Below, piece after piece: positions 17,440-25,886 of a stretch of 64,000 nucleotides of DNA. The translations under genes and the position numbers were made by a program. The notes under the pieces are model-generated. The model saw only the letters and a program-made list of their open reading frames with translations. It was not told the DNA's origin and made no database searches. Location: assembly GCA_001872455.1 (NCBI GenBank), contig MNXJ01000025.1, positions 1 through 64,000 of the forward strand, in the 5' to 3' direction. Every line of letters starts with the position of its first letter. Positions within the stretch are counted from its first letter, which is position 1. This DNA comes from Anaerolineae bacterium CG2_30_57_67. Lineage in GTDB: Bacteria > Chloroflexota > Anaerolineae > Anaerolineales > Villigracilaceae.

Positions 17440-18096
17440 CTACTCCCCTCCCATCATCTCCTCGCCCGTCTTGCCCGCCAGCAGCGCGGAAATCGCCTCG
17501 GCGCGCGGCAGCGTCAGCCGGGTTTCGCCATCGGGTGCAGAAAAAATCAGCGTCAGCTGGCCGGGGTTGGGGCCGGGCGTACTTTCGACGGGGAAAAGCG
17601 CCTGCAGGTTGAGCAAAACAATGTACAACATTTTTCCCCGCTCCTGCGGGCTTTCCGTGCGCAGCGTGATGGTGTAATCGGTCTGCATGGCGGCAAAGGA
17701 AATCAGCGCGCCTGCCGCATCCAGGCAGTTTTCGCCGTAGGCGCTGGCGCTGGCGGCCTCGACGTTCAGCCCGCTGGCTTGCAGGCTGGCGAACAGGGCG
17801 GCGGAGGTCTCGTTGAGCGGCTGGGAGGCCCAAACGTAGGCGCAGGCCGCTGAAGGGGTTTCCGCTGCCGGGGCGGGGGAACTTTCTGCGCTGAGCGTTG
17901 CTTCCGTTGCGGTGGGCGTCTCGCTGGTGGATGGGGTGGGCGTCACCAGCCGGGGAGTCGCCAACGGGGCGCGGGTGGCGGATTCAGTGGCGGCGGCCAA
18001 CGTTGGGGTGGGCGCGGCGGCTTGCGGCGCGGAACAAGCCGTCAGCGCCAGTAAAAGCCCGCTTTTTATCCAGAAAAGAAAAAAAGTTTTTTTCAT
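17440..18096 (-). CDS. Predicted lipoprotein of unknown function
   Basis: Not recognised. Start at 18096 gives MKKTFFLFWIKSGLLLALTAC: a lipoprotein signal peptide with lipobox LTAC and Ser at +2, so the protein should be anchored on the outer face of the membrane. A Pro/Thr/Ala/Ser-rich linker (about 22-75) precedes a compact domain of about 140 residues with a single Cys pair (CAYVW, NCLDAAG) that may form a disulfide. The start at 18123 would put nine polar residues before the signal. A GGGC-type ribosome-binding site is weak. Divergent from feoAB. Confidence 0.7.
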   Translation of the reverse strand: MKKTFFLFWIKSGLLLALTACSAPQAAAPTPTLAAATESATRAPLATPRLVTPTPSTSETPTATEATLSAESSPAPAAETPSAACAYVWASQPLNETSAALFASLQASGLNVEAASASAYGENCLDAAGALISFAAMQTDYTITLRTESPQERGKMLYIVLLNLQALFPVESTPGPNPGQLTLIFSAPDGETRLTLPRAEAISALLAGKTGEEMMGGE

Positions 18097-18110
18097 TGCG
18101 TCTGCCCTTT

Positions 18111-18177
18111 TGTAGCGCGACATGGGGTTGTGTTCTGATTGTATCAGCCAACGCCGTAGCGCGATATTTATGTCGCG
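18111..18177. repeat. Dispersed palindrome, copies 3a and 3b
   Basis: TGTAGCGCGACAT at 18111-18123 and GTAGCGCGATATTTATGTCGCG at 18156-18177 carry the same core as the palindromes at 154, 13086 and 33610, here as a half copy plus a nearly palindromic copy. They lie between the divergent lipoprotein and feoA genes. Confidence 0.6.
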
Positions 18178-18218
18178 TTCTGTCCGTCAATTGGAAAAAT
18201 TATCTACGGCAGGCTGGG

Positions 18219-18224
18219 TATAAT
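18219..18224 (+). promoter_or_regulatory. -10 box of feoAB
   Basis: GGGTATAATCACC. An ATG at 18233 opens a four-codon frame (ATG ATT TTG TTT TGA) 8 nt after the box, and the feoA ATG follows at 18258 with GAAAGG upstream. The mini-frame could be a leader peptide or chance. Confidence 0.55.
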
Positions 18225-18257
18225 CACCCCACATGATTTTGTTTTGAAAGGTAAAAA

Positions 18258-18491
18258 ATGCGATTAATTGAAGCCGGTTTGGGAATTGATGTGCGTGTCA
18301 TTGGCTTTGAGGGCGGCGCAAAATTTGAAGAGCGCATGTTGCAACACGGGCTTTACCCCGGCGACCAGGCGCGGGTGGTGCGCTTTGCCCCGATGCGCGG
18401 CCCGCTGCTGGTGGAAGTGGCCGGGCGCGAAATTGCGCTGGGGCGCGGCGTGGCGCAAAAGATTTTTGTGGAGGCGCTCCCATGCGAATAG
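18258..18491 (+). CDS. feoA: Ferrous iron transport protein A
   Basis: Small SH3-like cytosolic partner of FeoB, 77 residues. Family signs: GFEGGAKFEERMLQHGLYPGD (the MxxxGLxPG pattern), VRFAPMRGPLLVEVAGREIALGRGVAQKIFVE. A GAAAGG ribosome-binding site precedes the ATG. Its end overlaps feoB by 10 nt, so the two are translationally linked. Confidence 0.9.
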   Translation: MRLIEAGLGIDVRVIGFEGGAKFEERMLQHGLYPGDQARVVRFAPMRGPLLVEVAGREIALGRGVAQKIFVEALPCE

Positions 18492-20185
18492 CGCTGGTGG
18501 GGCGTCCCAACTGCGGTAAATCCACCCTGTTTAATCAGGTGGCGGGCTACAAGGCCGATACGGGCAACTTTCATGGCACGACGGTTACATTTACCGAAAG
18601 CAAGGTGCGCGTCGCCGGGCAGGTGATTGATTTGGTGGATTTGCCCGGCACCTACCTGATGAGCGGTTCCAACCCGGCGGAGGCGGTGGCGAAGGAATAT
18701 CTGGCCTCGCGCGCGGTGGACGCGGTGGTCAATGTGGCCGACGCCTCGCATTTGGCACAGTCGCTGGAATTGACGTTGGAATTATTGACGGTCAATCAGC
18801 CGCTGGTGCTGGCGCTGAATATGATGGACGAGGCCCTGCGCATGGGGCTGAAGGTGGATGGCCCCGGCCTGTCGCGCGCGCTGGGCGTGCCGGTGCTGCC
18901 GCTGGTCGCCAGCAAAGGGCGCGGCGTGCGCGGGCTGTTTCTCTCCGCGCTGGAGGCGGCGCATCAGACGCCGGGCGCGCGGCTGACGCCCGCCGCCACG
19001 CCGCAGGCGCGGCACATTCAGGCGCAGGAATTGGCGGCGCAATTTGTCGCGCCGGGCGCGCGCACCCTCACCTGGCGCGACTGGCTGGACGATGCTTTGC
19101 TCCATCCGCTGTGGGGCTACGCTGCCCTGCTGCTGATTTTACTGGCGTTCTTTCAGACCGTTTACGGTATTGGCCGCCTGCTGGAGCCGCCGCTGCTGGC
19201 GCTTTTTGACCTGCTGACGGTGCGTCTGACCGCCGGGCTGGGCGCGCAGGGGCTGATTTTGGCGCTGGTGGTGGGCATTTTTCAGGGCGTTTCGGCGGGC
19301 GTGGCGATTGTGCTGCCGTACCTGCTGCCGTTTCTGCTCGGCCTGGGCGTGCTGGAAGATATCGGTTACCTGCCGCGCGTCGCTTTTTTGATGGACAGTC
19401 TGATGCACCGCATCGGCCTGCACGGCAAGGCGATTGTGCCGTTCATTTTGGGCTACGGCTGCAACGTTCCGGCGGTCATGTCCACCCGCACGCTGGAAGA
19501 GCCGCGCGACCGCTTCATCGCCGCCGCGCTGGCGACGCTCGTCCCGTGCGCGGCGCGGCTTTCGGTGGTTTTTGGGCTGGTGGCGTTTTACCTGGGGCCG
19601 CTGGCCGCGCTCGGCTTGTACGTTTTCAACCTGTTTGTCATCGCGCTCACTGGCCGAATTCTCTCCAGCCTGCTGCCGGAAGATACGCCGGGGCTCATTC
19701 TCGAAATTCCGCCCTACCGCACGCCGACTCTCAAAGCGGTTTTCAACAAAGCCTGGTTCCGCATCCGCGAGTTTGTGGTCGAGGCCTGGCCGACGCTGAT
19801 TGCGGGCAGCGCGGTGCTGGCGCTGATGAATTTCTTCAGAATCTCGTTTTTGCTCAACTGGCTGGCCTGGCCCTTCACCTGGCTGATGGGCCTGCCCTTT
19901 GAAACCGGCGTGCCGCTGCTCTTCGGAATTTTGCGCAAAGAACTCTCGCTGGTCATGCTCGGCCAGGCGCTGGGCAGCATGAACTTCGGCGCGGTTATGA
20001 CGCCCACCCAATTGTTCACCTTCACGGTTTTCGTGGTTTTTTACGTCCCCTGCGTGGCAACCCTGCTCATGCTGCGCCGCGAACTCGGCACCAAAGGCAT
20101 GTTGTGGATTACGCTCATCACCGTCATCGTCGCCCTGGCGGCGGCGCTACTGGCGCGTTTCGGTCTGGGCTGGTGGCTGGGCTGA
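18482..20185 (+). CDS. feoB: Ferrous iron transporter B
   Basis: GTP-driven ferrous iron uptake across the cytoplasmic membrane. 567 residues: N-terminal G domain with GRPNCGKST (G1), DLPGTY (G3) and NMMD (G4), a spacer, then about eight transmembrane segments from residue 200 on, with the conserved gate motifs ILGYGCNVPAVMSTRTLE and FGILRKELSLVMLGQALG. It is shorter than the E. coli protein (773 aa) mainly in the cytosolic spacer, a known range for the family. The last 39 nt overlap the convergent EamA gene. Confidence 0.93.
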   Translation: MRIALVGRPNCGKSTLFNQVAGYKADTGNFHGTTVTFTESKVRVAGQVIDLVDLPGTYLMSGSNPAEAVAKEYLASRAVDAVVNVADASHLAQSLELTLELLTVNQPLVLALNMMDEALRMGLKVDGPGLSRALGVPVLPLVASKGRGVRGLFLSALEAAHQTPGARLTPAATPQARHIQAQELAAQFVAPGARTLTWRDWLDDALLHPLWGYAALLLILLAFFQTVYGIGRLLEPPLLALFDLLTVRLTAGLGAQGLILALVVGIFQGVSAGVAIVLPYLLPFLLGLGVLEDIGYLPRVAFLMDSLMHRIGLHGKAIVPFILGYGCNVPAVMSTRTLEEPRDRFIAAALATLVPCAARLSVVFGLVAFYLGPLAALGLYVFNLFVIALTGRILSSLLPEDTPGLILEIPPYRTPTLKAVFNKAWFRIREFVVEAWPTLIAGSAVLALMNFFRISFLLNWLAWPFTWLMGLPFETGVPLLFGILRKELSLVMLGQALGSMNFGAVMTPTQLFTFTVFVVFYVPCVATLLMLRRELGTKGMLWITLITVIVALAAALLARFGLGWWLG

Positions 20186-21100
20186 AGCCAGAAAAATTCC
20201 CAGCAAAATGCAGGCCCCTCCAGCCAATTCCAACCCGGAGGGGCTTTCTTTTAGAATCAGGAACGCCAAAATGATTGAGCCAATCGGCTCGCCCAGCAGG
20301 GTGATGGAGACAAACGAGGCGGGCAAATGTCCCAGCGCCCAGTTAAAACTGCTGTGTCCGAGCAACTGCGGCACGAGCGCCAGCGCAATCAGCCAGAAAT
20401 AGGTGATTGGCGTATAGCCGAAGGGCGTCTGACCGGCGGCGGCCATCAAAATCAGCAAGACCAGCGCGGCCATGCCGTACACCACAAAAATATAGGGGAT
20501 GAGAGAAAGCCGCTCGCGCAGACGGCGGCCAATCAGCAGGTAGCCCGCCGCGGCCCAGGCGCCGCTCACCGCCAGAAAATTTCCCCACAGCGGGCTGGCT
20601 CCCGCTGCGGCGGCAGAATCCTGGCTGAGAGCGACGAGAATTCCTCCGGCCAGCGCCAGCGTCATCCCCCACCACACCCCGCGGCTGATGGATTCTTTCA
20701 ACACCAGCGGCGCGGCCAGCGCCACCCAGAGCGGGGTGGTTGTCACCAGCACCACCGAACTGGCGACACTGGTAAATTCCAGCGAGGAAATCCAACTGGC
20801 GAAGTGCAGCGCCAAAAATACGCCCGAAAGCAACCCCAGCGCCAGTTCGCGGCGGGTCAGCCCGGCCAGTTCGGCGCGGTGACGGGTCAGCGCCAGCGGA
20901 GCGAGTGCCAGGCTGGCAAAACTCAGCCGCAGGGCGGCGATCACCAGTGAGGGCGCCTGCGCCTGCGCGAAGCGGATGAAAATGGAGGCGGTCGAAACCG
21001 CCAAAATTCCGCCCAAAATGACGGCGTAAACTCCCCAACGATTTTCTTTTATCAAGTCCCTAAACTTTCCACAAGTTTGTGAGCTGTTTGCGTCCAGCAT
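20147..21100 (-). CDS. EamA/DMT family transporter
   Basis: Drug/metabolite transporter-type permease with about ten transmembrane helices in two EamA repeats (first about 25-150, second about 165-300), ending LAGGACILLGIFLAS. Family substrates range from amino acids to nucleotides; none can be assigned here. The start is uncertain: ATG 21100 lies inside the upstream AbiEii gene (41-nt overlap) without a good ribosome-binding site, and a TTG near residue 16 would also keep all helices. Its 3' end overlaps feoB by 39 nt in convergent orientation. Confidence 0.82.
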   Translation of the reverse strand: MLDANSSQTCGKFRDLIKENRWGVYAVILGGILAVSTASIFIRFAQAQAPSLVIAALRLSFASLALAPLALTRHRAELAGLTRRELALGLLSGVFLALHFASWISSLEFTSVASSVVLVTTTPLWVALAAPLVLKESISRGVWWGMTLALAGGILVALSQDSAAAAGASPLWGNFLAVSGAWAAAGYLLIGRRLRERLSLIPYIFVVYGMAALVLLILMAAAGQTPFGYTPITYFWLIALALVPQLLGHSSFNWALGHLPASFVSITLLGEPIGSIILAFLILKESPSGLELAGGACILLGIFLASAQPPAQTETRQ

Positions 21101-21737
21101 CCAACGCTTTTTGGCGTAAAAAATTTTTCATTTTTCCCCAGGGCGTTTTGTCTATCATAATTGGCATGGGCAATGCTTCGGCGTCTTCAAAATAGGCCAG
21201 CGCGCGCACGGCGCTGATGGCGAAAGTGCTAACGCGCGCATATTTTAGAGAAGCAATTGTAAACAGTGTTTCCAAATCGCATTGTTGGAGAATGTAGTAC
21301 AGGTCTATCAAATCTTTGCGTGTGCCTCTATCAATGATGGCGGCCAGCTTCATTGCTCCAATTTCTTCAACGCTGGCGACCGGGATTCTCTTGTGCAATG
21401 ATGTTGGTTTTATTAATGGGTATTGTTCGAGACGAAAAAAACTAACCCCGACACCGCGCCAGTTGGCTGAAAAAGTTGCCTCTTTGTCGTAAATGATTTC
21501 TAAACTGGGATCTTCGAGCAGGGTACGCAGAGCGTAGCGCTCAGTCGGGTTGAGCGTGTTTGCATGGTCTGAAAATAAATCCAGGTCTACTGAGATTCGA
21601 TGCCCAAGATGCAGCGCCAGCCCAGTCCCCCCCGCCAGGTAGTAGCGAGAAATAAACTTGACTTGAGAAAGCGTCTCGTAAGCTTTTTGTGTTGCTGGTG
21701 TGAGCGCTTCCCAATGGGGAAATCCTATCGATTCCAT
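21060..21737 (-). CDS. AbiEii/AbiGii-family nucleotidyltransferase (predicted toxin)
   Basis: 225 residues with the nucleotidyltransferase signature YLAGGTGLALHLGHR followed by SVDLDLF (metal-binding DxD), and the C-terminal family motif IGAMKLAAIIDRGTRKDLIDLY. This is the AbiEii/MenT group, whose characterised members are toxins of toxin-antitoxin or abortive-infection systems that modify tRNA ends. It overlaps its upstream partner by 13 nt, the usual tight toxin-antitoxin arrangement. Activity against phage or tRNA is an inference from the family. Confidence 0.82.
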   Translation of the reverse strand: MESIGFPHWEALTPATQKAYETLSQVKFISRYYLAGGTGLALHLGHRISVDLDLFSDHANTLNPTERYALRTLLEDPSLEIIYDKEATFSANWRGVGVSFFRLEQYPLIKPTSLHKRIPVASVEEIGAMKLAAIIDRGTRKDLIDLYYILQQCDLETLFTIASLKYARVSTFAISAVRALAYFEDAEALPMPIMIDKTPWGKMKNFLRQKALDAGRKQLTNLWKV

Positions 21738-22018
21738 AATTCACCTTTTGCCGTGGGCAGAGGAGACACTTTCCACGTACGCAGTCCCAGCAAGCGCCGC
21801 CAGTAGTTGAAAGTGACAGGTTGCAGCAGGCGCTGGCCGTAGGTGCGTAAAAAAAGACGAATTCTTCTGCCTCCGTACAGCTCAAATAACCAGTGAATAT
21901 CATCCCACGTTCCAAACTCCAGCGTGCGCTGGATGATTAAGTTGGCGTATTCAGCCGCCGCCATTTTTTCAGGCTCATATTCTTGAAAAAACGGGTGCAG
22001 ATGGGTGGGAATTTGCAT
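21725..22018 (-). CDS. DUF6922-like partner of the AbiEii protein (predicted antitoxin)
   Basis: 97 residues from MQIPTHLHPFFQEYEPEKM. The pattern HPFFQEY, then LIIQRTLEFGTWDDIHWLFELYG, then FLRTYGQRLLQPVTFNYWRRLLGL is one commonly found next to AbiEii toxins. The start at 22018 is chosen because a TATAAT (22025-22030) ends 6 nt before it, and the extra 34 residues of the longer frame are not family-like. Role as antitoxin is inferred from position and the 13-nt overlap. Confidence 0.7.
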   Translation of the reverse strand: MQIPTHLHPFFQEYEPEKMAAAEYANLIIQRTLEFGTWDDIHWLFELYGGRRIRLFLRTYGQRLLQPVTFNYWRRLLGLRTWKVSPLPTAKGELWNR

Positions 22019-22024
22019 AGAAAA

Positions 22025-22030
22025 ATTATA
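22025..22030 (-). promoter_or_regulatory. -10 box of the AbiEii pair, leaderless
   Basis: TGTATAATTTTTCT on the minus strand; TATAAT ends 6 nt before ATG 22018, so the antitoxin mRNA should begin at the start codon. Confidence 0.6.
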
Positions 22031-22077
22031 CAGCAGGTTGGAATGAATTTTGCGCATTGGCTCTCTTTGGGGTGAGA

Positions 22078-22103
22078 TTTTATCACCCGTTTTGGTGATA
22101 AAA
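22078..22103. promoter_or_regulatory. Inverted repeat between the AbiEii pair and sod
   Basis: Perfect 10-bp arms TTTTATCACC and GGTGATAAAA with a 6-bp centre. It lies 17 bp upstream of the sod -35 and about 50 bp upstream of the antitoxin -10, a place where a repressor or activator could act on either gene. Confidence 0.5.
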
Positions 22104-22120
22104 ATCGTCCGAATTGTCAA

Positions 22121-22149
22121 TTGACCGAGGTGAAGGGAACGGCTATAAA
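22121..22149 (+). promoter_or_regulatory. Housekeeping promoter of sod
   Basis: TTGACC (22121-22126), 17-nt spacer, TATAAA (22144-22149), giving a leader of about 50 nt before ATG 22206. Confidence 0.7.
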
Positions 22150-22205
22150 AGTATAAACAATATCCTATTTATCTAATTCATCCTGCATGATTTCAAGGAG
22201 AAAAA

Positions 22206-22808
22206 ATGGCTTTTCAACTTCCCGCTTTACCGTATGCCTATGACGCGCTCGAACCCTTCATTGACGCGCAAACCATGACCATCCACCACACCAAACATCA
22301 CCAGGCCTACATCACCAACCTGAATGCCGCGCTCGAAAAACACCAGGAGCTGGGCGGCTGGTCGCTGACCGATTTGGTGGCGAAACTGGCCGATGTGCCG
22401 GAAGATATTCGCGGCGCAGTCCGCAATCATGGCGGCGGCCACTGGAATCATGACCTGTTCTGGCAAGTGATGGCGCCCAAGGCGGGTGGCGAGCCGAAAG
22501 GTGCGCTGGCGAAGGCGATTGACTCCGATTTTGGCGGGTTTGCCAACTTCAAGGCCGAATTTGACAAGGCTGCCATGGGGCGCTTCGGCTCTGGCTGGGC
22601 CTGGCTGGTCGTCAAGGGCGGCAAGCTGGTCGTCACCTCCAGCGCCAATCAGGATAACCCGCTCAGCGACGGCCTGAAGCCGGTGCTGGGCATTGACGTT
22701 TGGGAACATGCCTACTATCTCAAATATCAAAACCGCCGCGCCGATTACGTCGCCGCCTTCTGGCACGTCGTCAACTGGGACGAAGTCGCCCGCCGCTTTG
22801 CCGCGTAA
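22206..22808 (+). CDS. sodA: Superoxide dismutase, Mn/Fe family
   Basis: Dismutes superoxide to peroxide and oxygen. 200 residues with the four metal ligands in family context: His27 (TIHHTKHH), His82 (HWNHDLFW), Asp164 and His168 (DVWEHAYY). GGGH and NQDNPL favour a manganese or cambialistic enzyme over a strict iron one, but metal choice cannot be settled by sequence. No signal peptide, so cytosolic. CAAGGAG before the ATG is a good ribosome-binding site. Its presence points to some oxygen exposure. Confidence 0.95.
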   Translation: MAFQLPALPYAYDALEPFIDAQTMTIHHTKHHQAYITNLNAALEKHQELGGWSLTDLVAKLADVPEDIRGAVRNHGGGHWNHDLFWQVMAPKAGGEPKGALAKAIDSDFGGFANFKAEFDKAAMGRFGSGWAWLVVKGGKLVVTSSANQDNPLSDGLKPVLGIDVWEHAYYLKYQNRRADYVAAFWHVVNWDEVARRFAA

Positions 22809-22862
22809 CCTGCTCGCAAACGTGTTGGCAAAATAGGTGGAATAAATTTCGCGCTACCGGGA

Positions 22863-22868
22863 TATAAT
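22863..22868 (+). promoter_or_regulatory. -10 box of the ferredoxin gene
   Basis: GGGATATAATCAACC, about 46 nt upstream of ATG 22915, which has a strong AGAAGGAGG ribosome-binding site. No good -35. Confidence 0.55.
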
Positions 22869-22914
22869 CAACCCAGCGAGTTTTTTATTTCGTTCATTTC
22901 AGAAGGAGGCATCT

Positions 22915-23310
22915 ATGACCCATGTAATTACCAGCCTGTGCCTGCGCGACAGCGGTTGCGTGGAAGTTTGCCCGGTGGAGTGCATCACCCCCGGCAAGCC
23001 GCAGGAAGAATGGCCGCTTTTTTACATTGACCCCGATACCTGCATTGACTGTGGCGCTTGCGTGCCAGAGTGCCCGTATTCCGCCATCTTCCCCGAAGAT
23101 GAAGTTCCCTCGGCCTACACCGCCAAGGGCGGCGAATTCATCAGCCGCGTGGGGCTTTCCGGCCACTATGAGGCCAAGAATCATAACGGCGAAGCAGTTG
23201 TCCTCGAAACCGCCAAGAAACTGGCTGCTGGAGAAACAGTCGATCTGACCCCCGACATTGCCGCCAACGCCAATTACTACAAAACTGGCCCCGGTTATCA
23301 CGCCAAGTAA
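22915..23310 (+). CDS. 4Fe-4S ferredoxin family protein
   Basis: Low-potential electron carrier, 131 residues. The N-terminal half has two cysteine clusters: CLRDSGCVEVCPVEC and CIDCGACVPECPYSAIF, compatible with the 3Fe-4S/4Fe-4S or 2[4Fe-4S] ferredoxins. The C-terminal 60 residues form an extension without cysteines (VGLSGHYEAKNH...GPGYHAK), seen in longer ferredoxins. Redox partner unknown. Strong ribosome-binding site AGAAGGAGG and a strong terminator downstream. Confidence 0.88.
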   Translation: MTHVITSLCLRDSGCVEVCPVECITPGKPQEEWPLFYIDPDTCIDCGACVPECPYSAIFPEDEVPSAYTAKGGEFISRVGLSGHYEAKNHNGEAVVLETAKKLAAGETVDLTPDIAANANYYKTGPGYHAK

Positions 23311-23322
23311 ACCTGTCTGCCA

Positions 23323-23363
23323 AACAAAACAGCGCCGGTCTTTTGGACCGGCGCTGTTTTGTT
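23323..23363. terminator. Terminator after the ferredoxin gene
   Basis: Perfect 18-bp stem (23323-23340 with 23346-23363; core ACAGCGCCGGTC/GACCGGCGCTGT), 5-nt loop, with A- and T-rich ends so that it can work in both directions between the ferredoxin and the convergent RodA-PBP gene. Confidence 0.85.
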
Positions 23364-23368
23364 TTAAC

Positions 23369-23400
23369 GCGAATATCACGAATAAGCGAATTTTGCGAAT
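23369..23400. repeat. Imperfect octamer array (CGAAT core)
   Basis: GCGAATAT, CACGAATA, AGCGAATT, TTGCGAAT: four 8-bp units sharing CGAAT with drifting phase. The remaining gap to 23498 shows nothing else recognisable. Confidence 0.45.
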
Positions 23401-23498
23401 GCAAAAAATTTGTGTCATGTGCGTATTCGCGGCATCTGCGTTAGGTCTGTCTGCACTGGAAAAGGTTACGTCCTCTAACGCCATGGTACATCCGCTAT

Positions 23499-25883
23499 TT
23501 AAGGTATCAGCACGGCGTTCATTATTTTCTGGCCGATTTCCTGCGCCAGCGGCTGGGCATCGGCTTCGAGGACGAGAACCAGCGCCAGCGGTGTTCCCTG
23601 CCAGTTGGGCAGGGTTCCCGCCAGGTACCAGGTGACGCGGTTGGAAGATTCTCCGCCCTGACCGATGGCTTCCCAGTAGGGTTTATCTGTTGCCATCAAT
23701 CTTTGGGCGGCGTCGTTGGCGGCGGAAGCCGAAAAAATTGACTTGTCCGTGTTTTGAAAAGGAAGAATCAACCAGCCCTGATCGGGCGTATTGACTGCCA
23801 GCGCCATGTGCGCGCTGGGTGAAACGCCCGCGTTACTCAACGCCGCCGCTGCCAGCGCCATCTGCAAAGGTGTAACAGTCGGCGTTTTTGCGGAAAACCC
23901 CATTTGGCTGAGCAATTCATCGGCATTGCGGGAAGTTGTCTCCAGCCGGTTTGCCAGCCAAAAAGGCGCCAGCGCTGTCCCGGGAGCGTAATATCCCTGC
24001 TCGGCGCGGTTAAGCAAGGGCGAGTCTTGATCTTGAAATAGCTGCGCACTCATTTCATCTAAAAGATTCGCGTTGAAGGTGGGGTGTGATGTCACAACCA
24101 GAATTTCACCGTTTTTGGCATTTACCAGCGCAATCGCGCCGCGCGTTTCGCCTAAAAGGGTATCGGCGATGGTTTGCAGATGCAAATCCAGGCTCAACCG
24201 CACGTCCAACCCAGGCGGCGGCTGGCCGTAAAGCAAATGTTCCCACCAGATGCGGCTGGCGGGATAACCGGCCAGCCCACGCAAATAATCATCCAGCGAA
24301 AATTCCAGCCCGGCCTGGCCGTAGATTGGATGGGTGTAGCCGACGATGGATGAGAGCGCTGGGTAGAGAATCTGGCGCGAGTAGTTGCCGCTTGTGCCAA
24401 AGGTGGCCGCAATCGGGGTGTTGTGCCGGTCGAGCAAACTGCCGCGTGGCACGAAGCGGTCTGAGATGGCGCGGCGCGGATTATCGGAGCGTGCCAATAA
24501 ATCGCCGGAGCGGACGATGCCCCACCAGCCGGTTGCCAGTGCAGCTGCCAGAAATCCCAGCCCGAAGAGGGTGGGCAGGAATAGATAGGGAGTGGGCTTT
24601 TCCAGCGGGGCGGGGTCATTTTCGCTGGCTTGGCTGATGTGCAGGAGTAAAAGCAAGGCGGTGAAGGTGGTCAGAAGTGATGAGCCGCCGTAGGAGAGCA
24701 AGGGCAGGGTGACGCCGGTGAGTGGCAACAGGCGCAGGTTGCCGCCGATAATCAACAGACTCTGTGCGCCCAGATAAGCCGTCAGCCCGGCGGCCAGCAG
24801 GCGTTGAAAGGGGTCTTCAGCGCGCAGGGCGATCTGGTAGCCGCGAAAGACCAGTAAGGTGAGTAAGGCTAGCAGTCCGACAACCCCCACCAGACCGGTT
24901 TCTTCGGCGATGGCAGTAAAAATGAAATCAGAATGCGCCACGGGGACAACACCTGGCGACCCAAGCCCGATTCCGCGCCCGAAGATGCCGCCGTTGGCGA
25001 CAGCCAATAGCGACTGGATGACCTGGTAAGCGTGTCCGGCAGGGTCGTTCCACGGGTTAATCCAGGCATCCACCCGCAGTTGAATCACGTCAATCAGCGT
25101 GTAACCTGCCAGTCCGAAAATCAGTAATAACACCAGGCTGGCTAGCAAAATTCTCTTTTTGGCGAGGGCGTGGTACAGGGTGGATGCGTAGATAAAAACA
25201 AAGATGGAGGCTGTGCCCAGATCGCGTTGGATGAGCAAAATGGTAAGCGATAGGCCGGTGAGAAACAGGGTGGGTAAAAGGAGCGGCCACATCCGCGGGC
25301 TGAGCGGCAGGCGATTGGCAAAATAGGCGGCCAGGTAAACCACCAGTAATAGTTTTAGGGGCTCAGATGGTTGCAGGTAGACTCCGCAACATCCCAGCCA
25401 TAGGTGCGGGCCAGCGCCGCCGGGATTGGCTCCGAGCACCAGCGTCAGTGCGGTCAGGAGCAGGCCGCTTGTCAGCCAAACATATTTGTAACGGCGCAAA
25501 AGATCCAGCGTCTGTGGAAGTTTTAATCCCCAAAAGAAGATTCCCAGGCTGATGCTGATCCATAGCGCTTGACGCAGACCAAATTCCTCGGTCAGCCGCC
25601 AGACGGTGAGCATGCCCCAGCCGCTTAGCAAGGCGGCGATGGGGAAGATGTACGGGTCGGCATCTGGCAGCAGGCGTGCCTGGCGGCGGTGCGCCAGAAA
25701 GACGAAAAACGTCCATAGCGCCAGCCCGATCCAGTGATTCCAGCGCAGGGCGGCCTGCCAGGAACGTTCGCGCACTGCCGGGGAGAGCGTCAGCGTTAGC
25801 CCGACCAGAAAAAGAAAGATAGCCGCCAGGCGGAGCAGGCGGCTTTGAATTTCAGCGGAAGGCAGGTAAACTGGCTGACGCAC
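23499..25883 (-). CDS. RodA/FtsW-type glycosyltransferase fused to a degenerate PBP transpeptidase domain
   Basis: Envelope protein of 794 residues. Residues about 20-420 form a SEDS polymerase (FtsW/RodA) with many helices and intact hallmarks: LQPSEPLKLLLV, LIQRDLGTA, AWINPWNDPAGHAYQVIQS, GRGIGLG and the final LPLLSYGGSSLL. After another helix (about 430-450) follows a penicillin-binding-protein-like part with RGSLLDRHNTPIA and a transpeptidase-like domain (about 575-790). In this domain the SxxK site reads T636-A-L-A639, SRN (651-653) keeps the SxN shape, and the KTG site reads QGG (742-744), so acylation chemistry is probably lost. Thus a working glycan polymerase tied to a likely inactive transpeptidase. 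Fourth gene of fhaA-fhaB-mtnP-rodA/PBP, 3 nt after mtnP. Confidence 0.9.
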   Translation of the reverse strand: MRQPVYLPSAEIQSRLLRLAAIFLFLVGLTLTLSPAVRERSWQAALRWNHWIGLALWTFFVFLAHRRQARLLPDADPYIFPIAALLSGWGMLTVWRLTEEFGLRQALWISISLGIFFWGLKLPQTLDLLRRYKYVWLTSGLLLTALTLVLGANPGGAGPHLWLGCCGVYLQPSEPLKLLLVVYLAAYFANRLPLSPRMWPLLLPTLFLTGLSLTILLIQRDLGTASIFVFIYASTLYHALAKKRILLASLVLLLIFGLAGYTLIDVIQLRVDAWINPWNDPAGHAYQVIQSLLAVANGGIFGRGIGLGSPGVVPVAHSDFIFTAIAEETGLVGVVGLLALLTLLVFRGYQIALRAEDPFQRLLAAGLTAYLGAQSLLIIGGNLRLLPLTGVTLPLLSYGGSSLLTTFTALLLLLHISQASENDPAPLEKPTPYLFLPTLFGLGFLAAALATGWWGIVRSGDLLARSDNPRRAISDRFVPRGSLLDRHNTPIAATFGTSGNYSRQILYPALSSIVGYTHPIYGQAGLEFSLDDYLRGLAGYPASRIWWEHLLYGQPPPGLDVRLSLDLHLQTIADTLLGETRGAIALVNAKNGEILVVTSHPTFNANLLDEMSAQLFQDQDSPLLNRAEQGYYAPGTALAPFWLANRLETTSRNADELLSQMGFSAKTPTVTPLQMALAAAALSNAGVSPSAHMALAVNTPDQGWLILPFQNTDKSIFSASAANDAAQRLMATDKPYWEAIGQGGESSNRVTWYLAGTLPNWQGTPLALVLVLEADAQPLAQEIGQKIMNAVLIP

Positions 25884-25886
25884 AGG

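Noticed and set aside
22078-22103. Inverted repeat considered as an intrinsic terminator
   Set aside because: No gene ends there: both flanking genes point away from it, so an operator is more likely.
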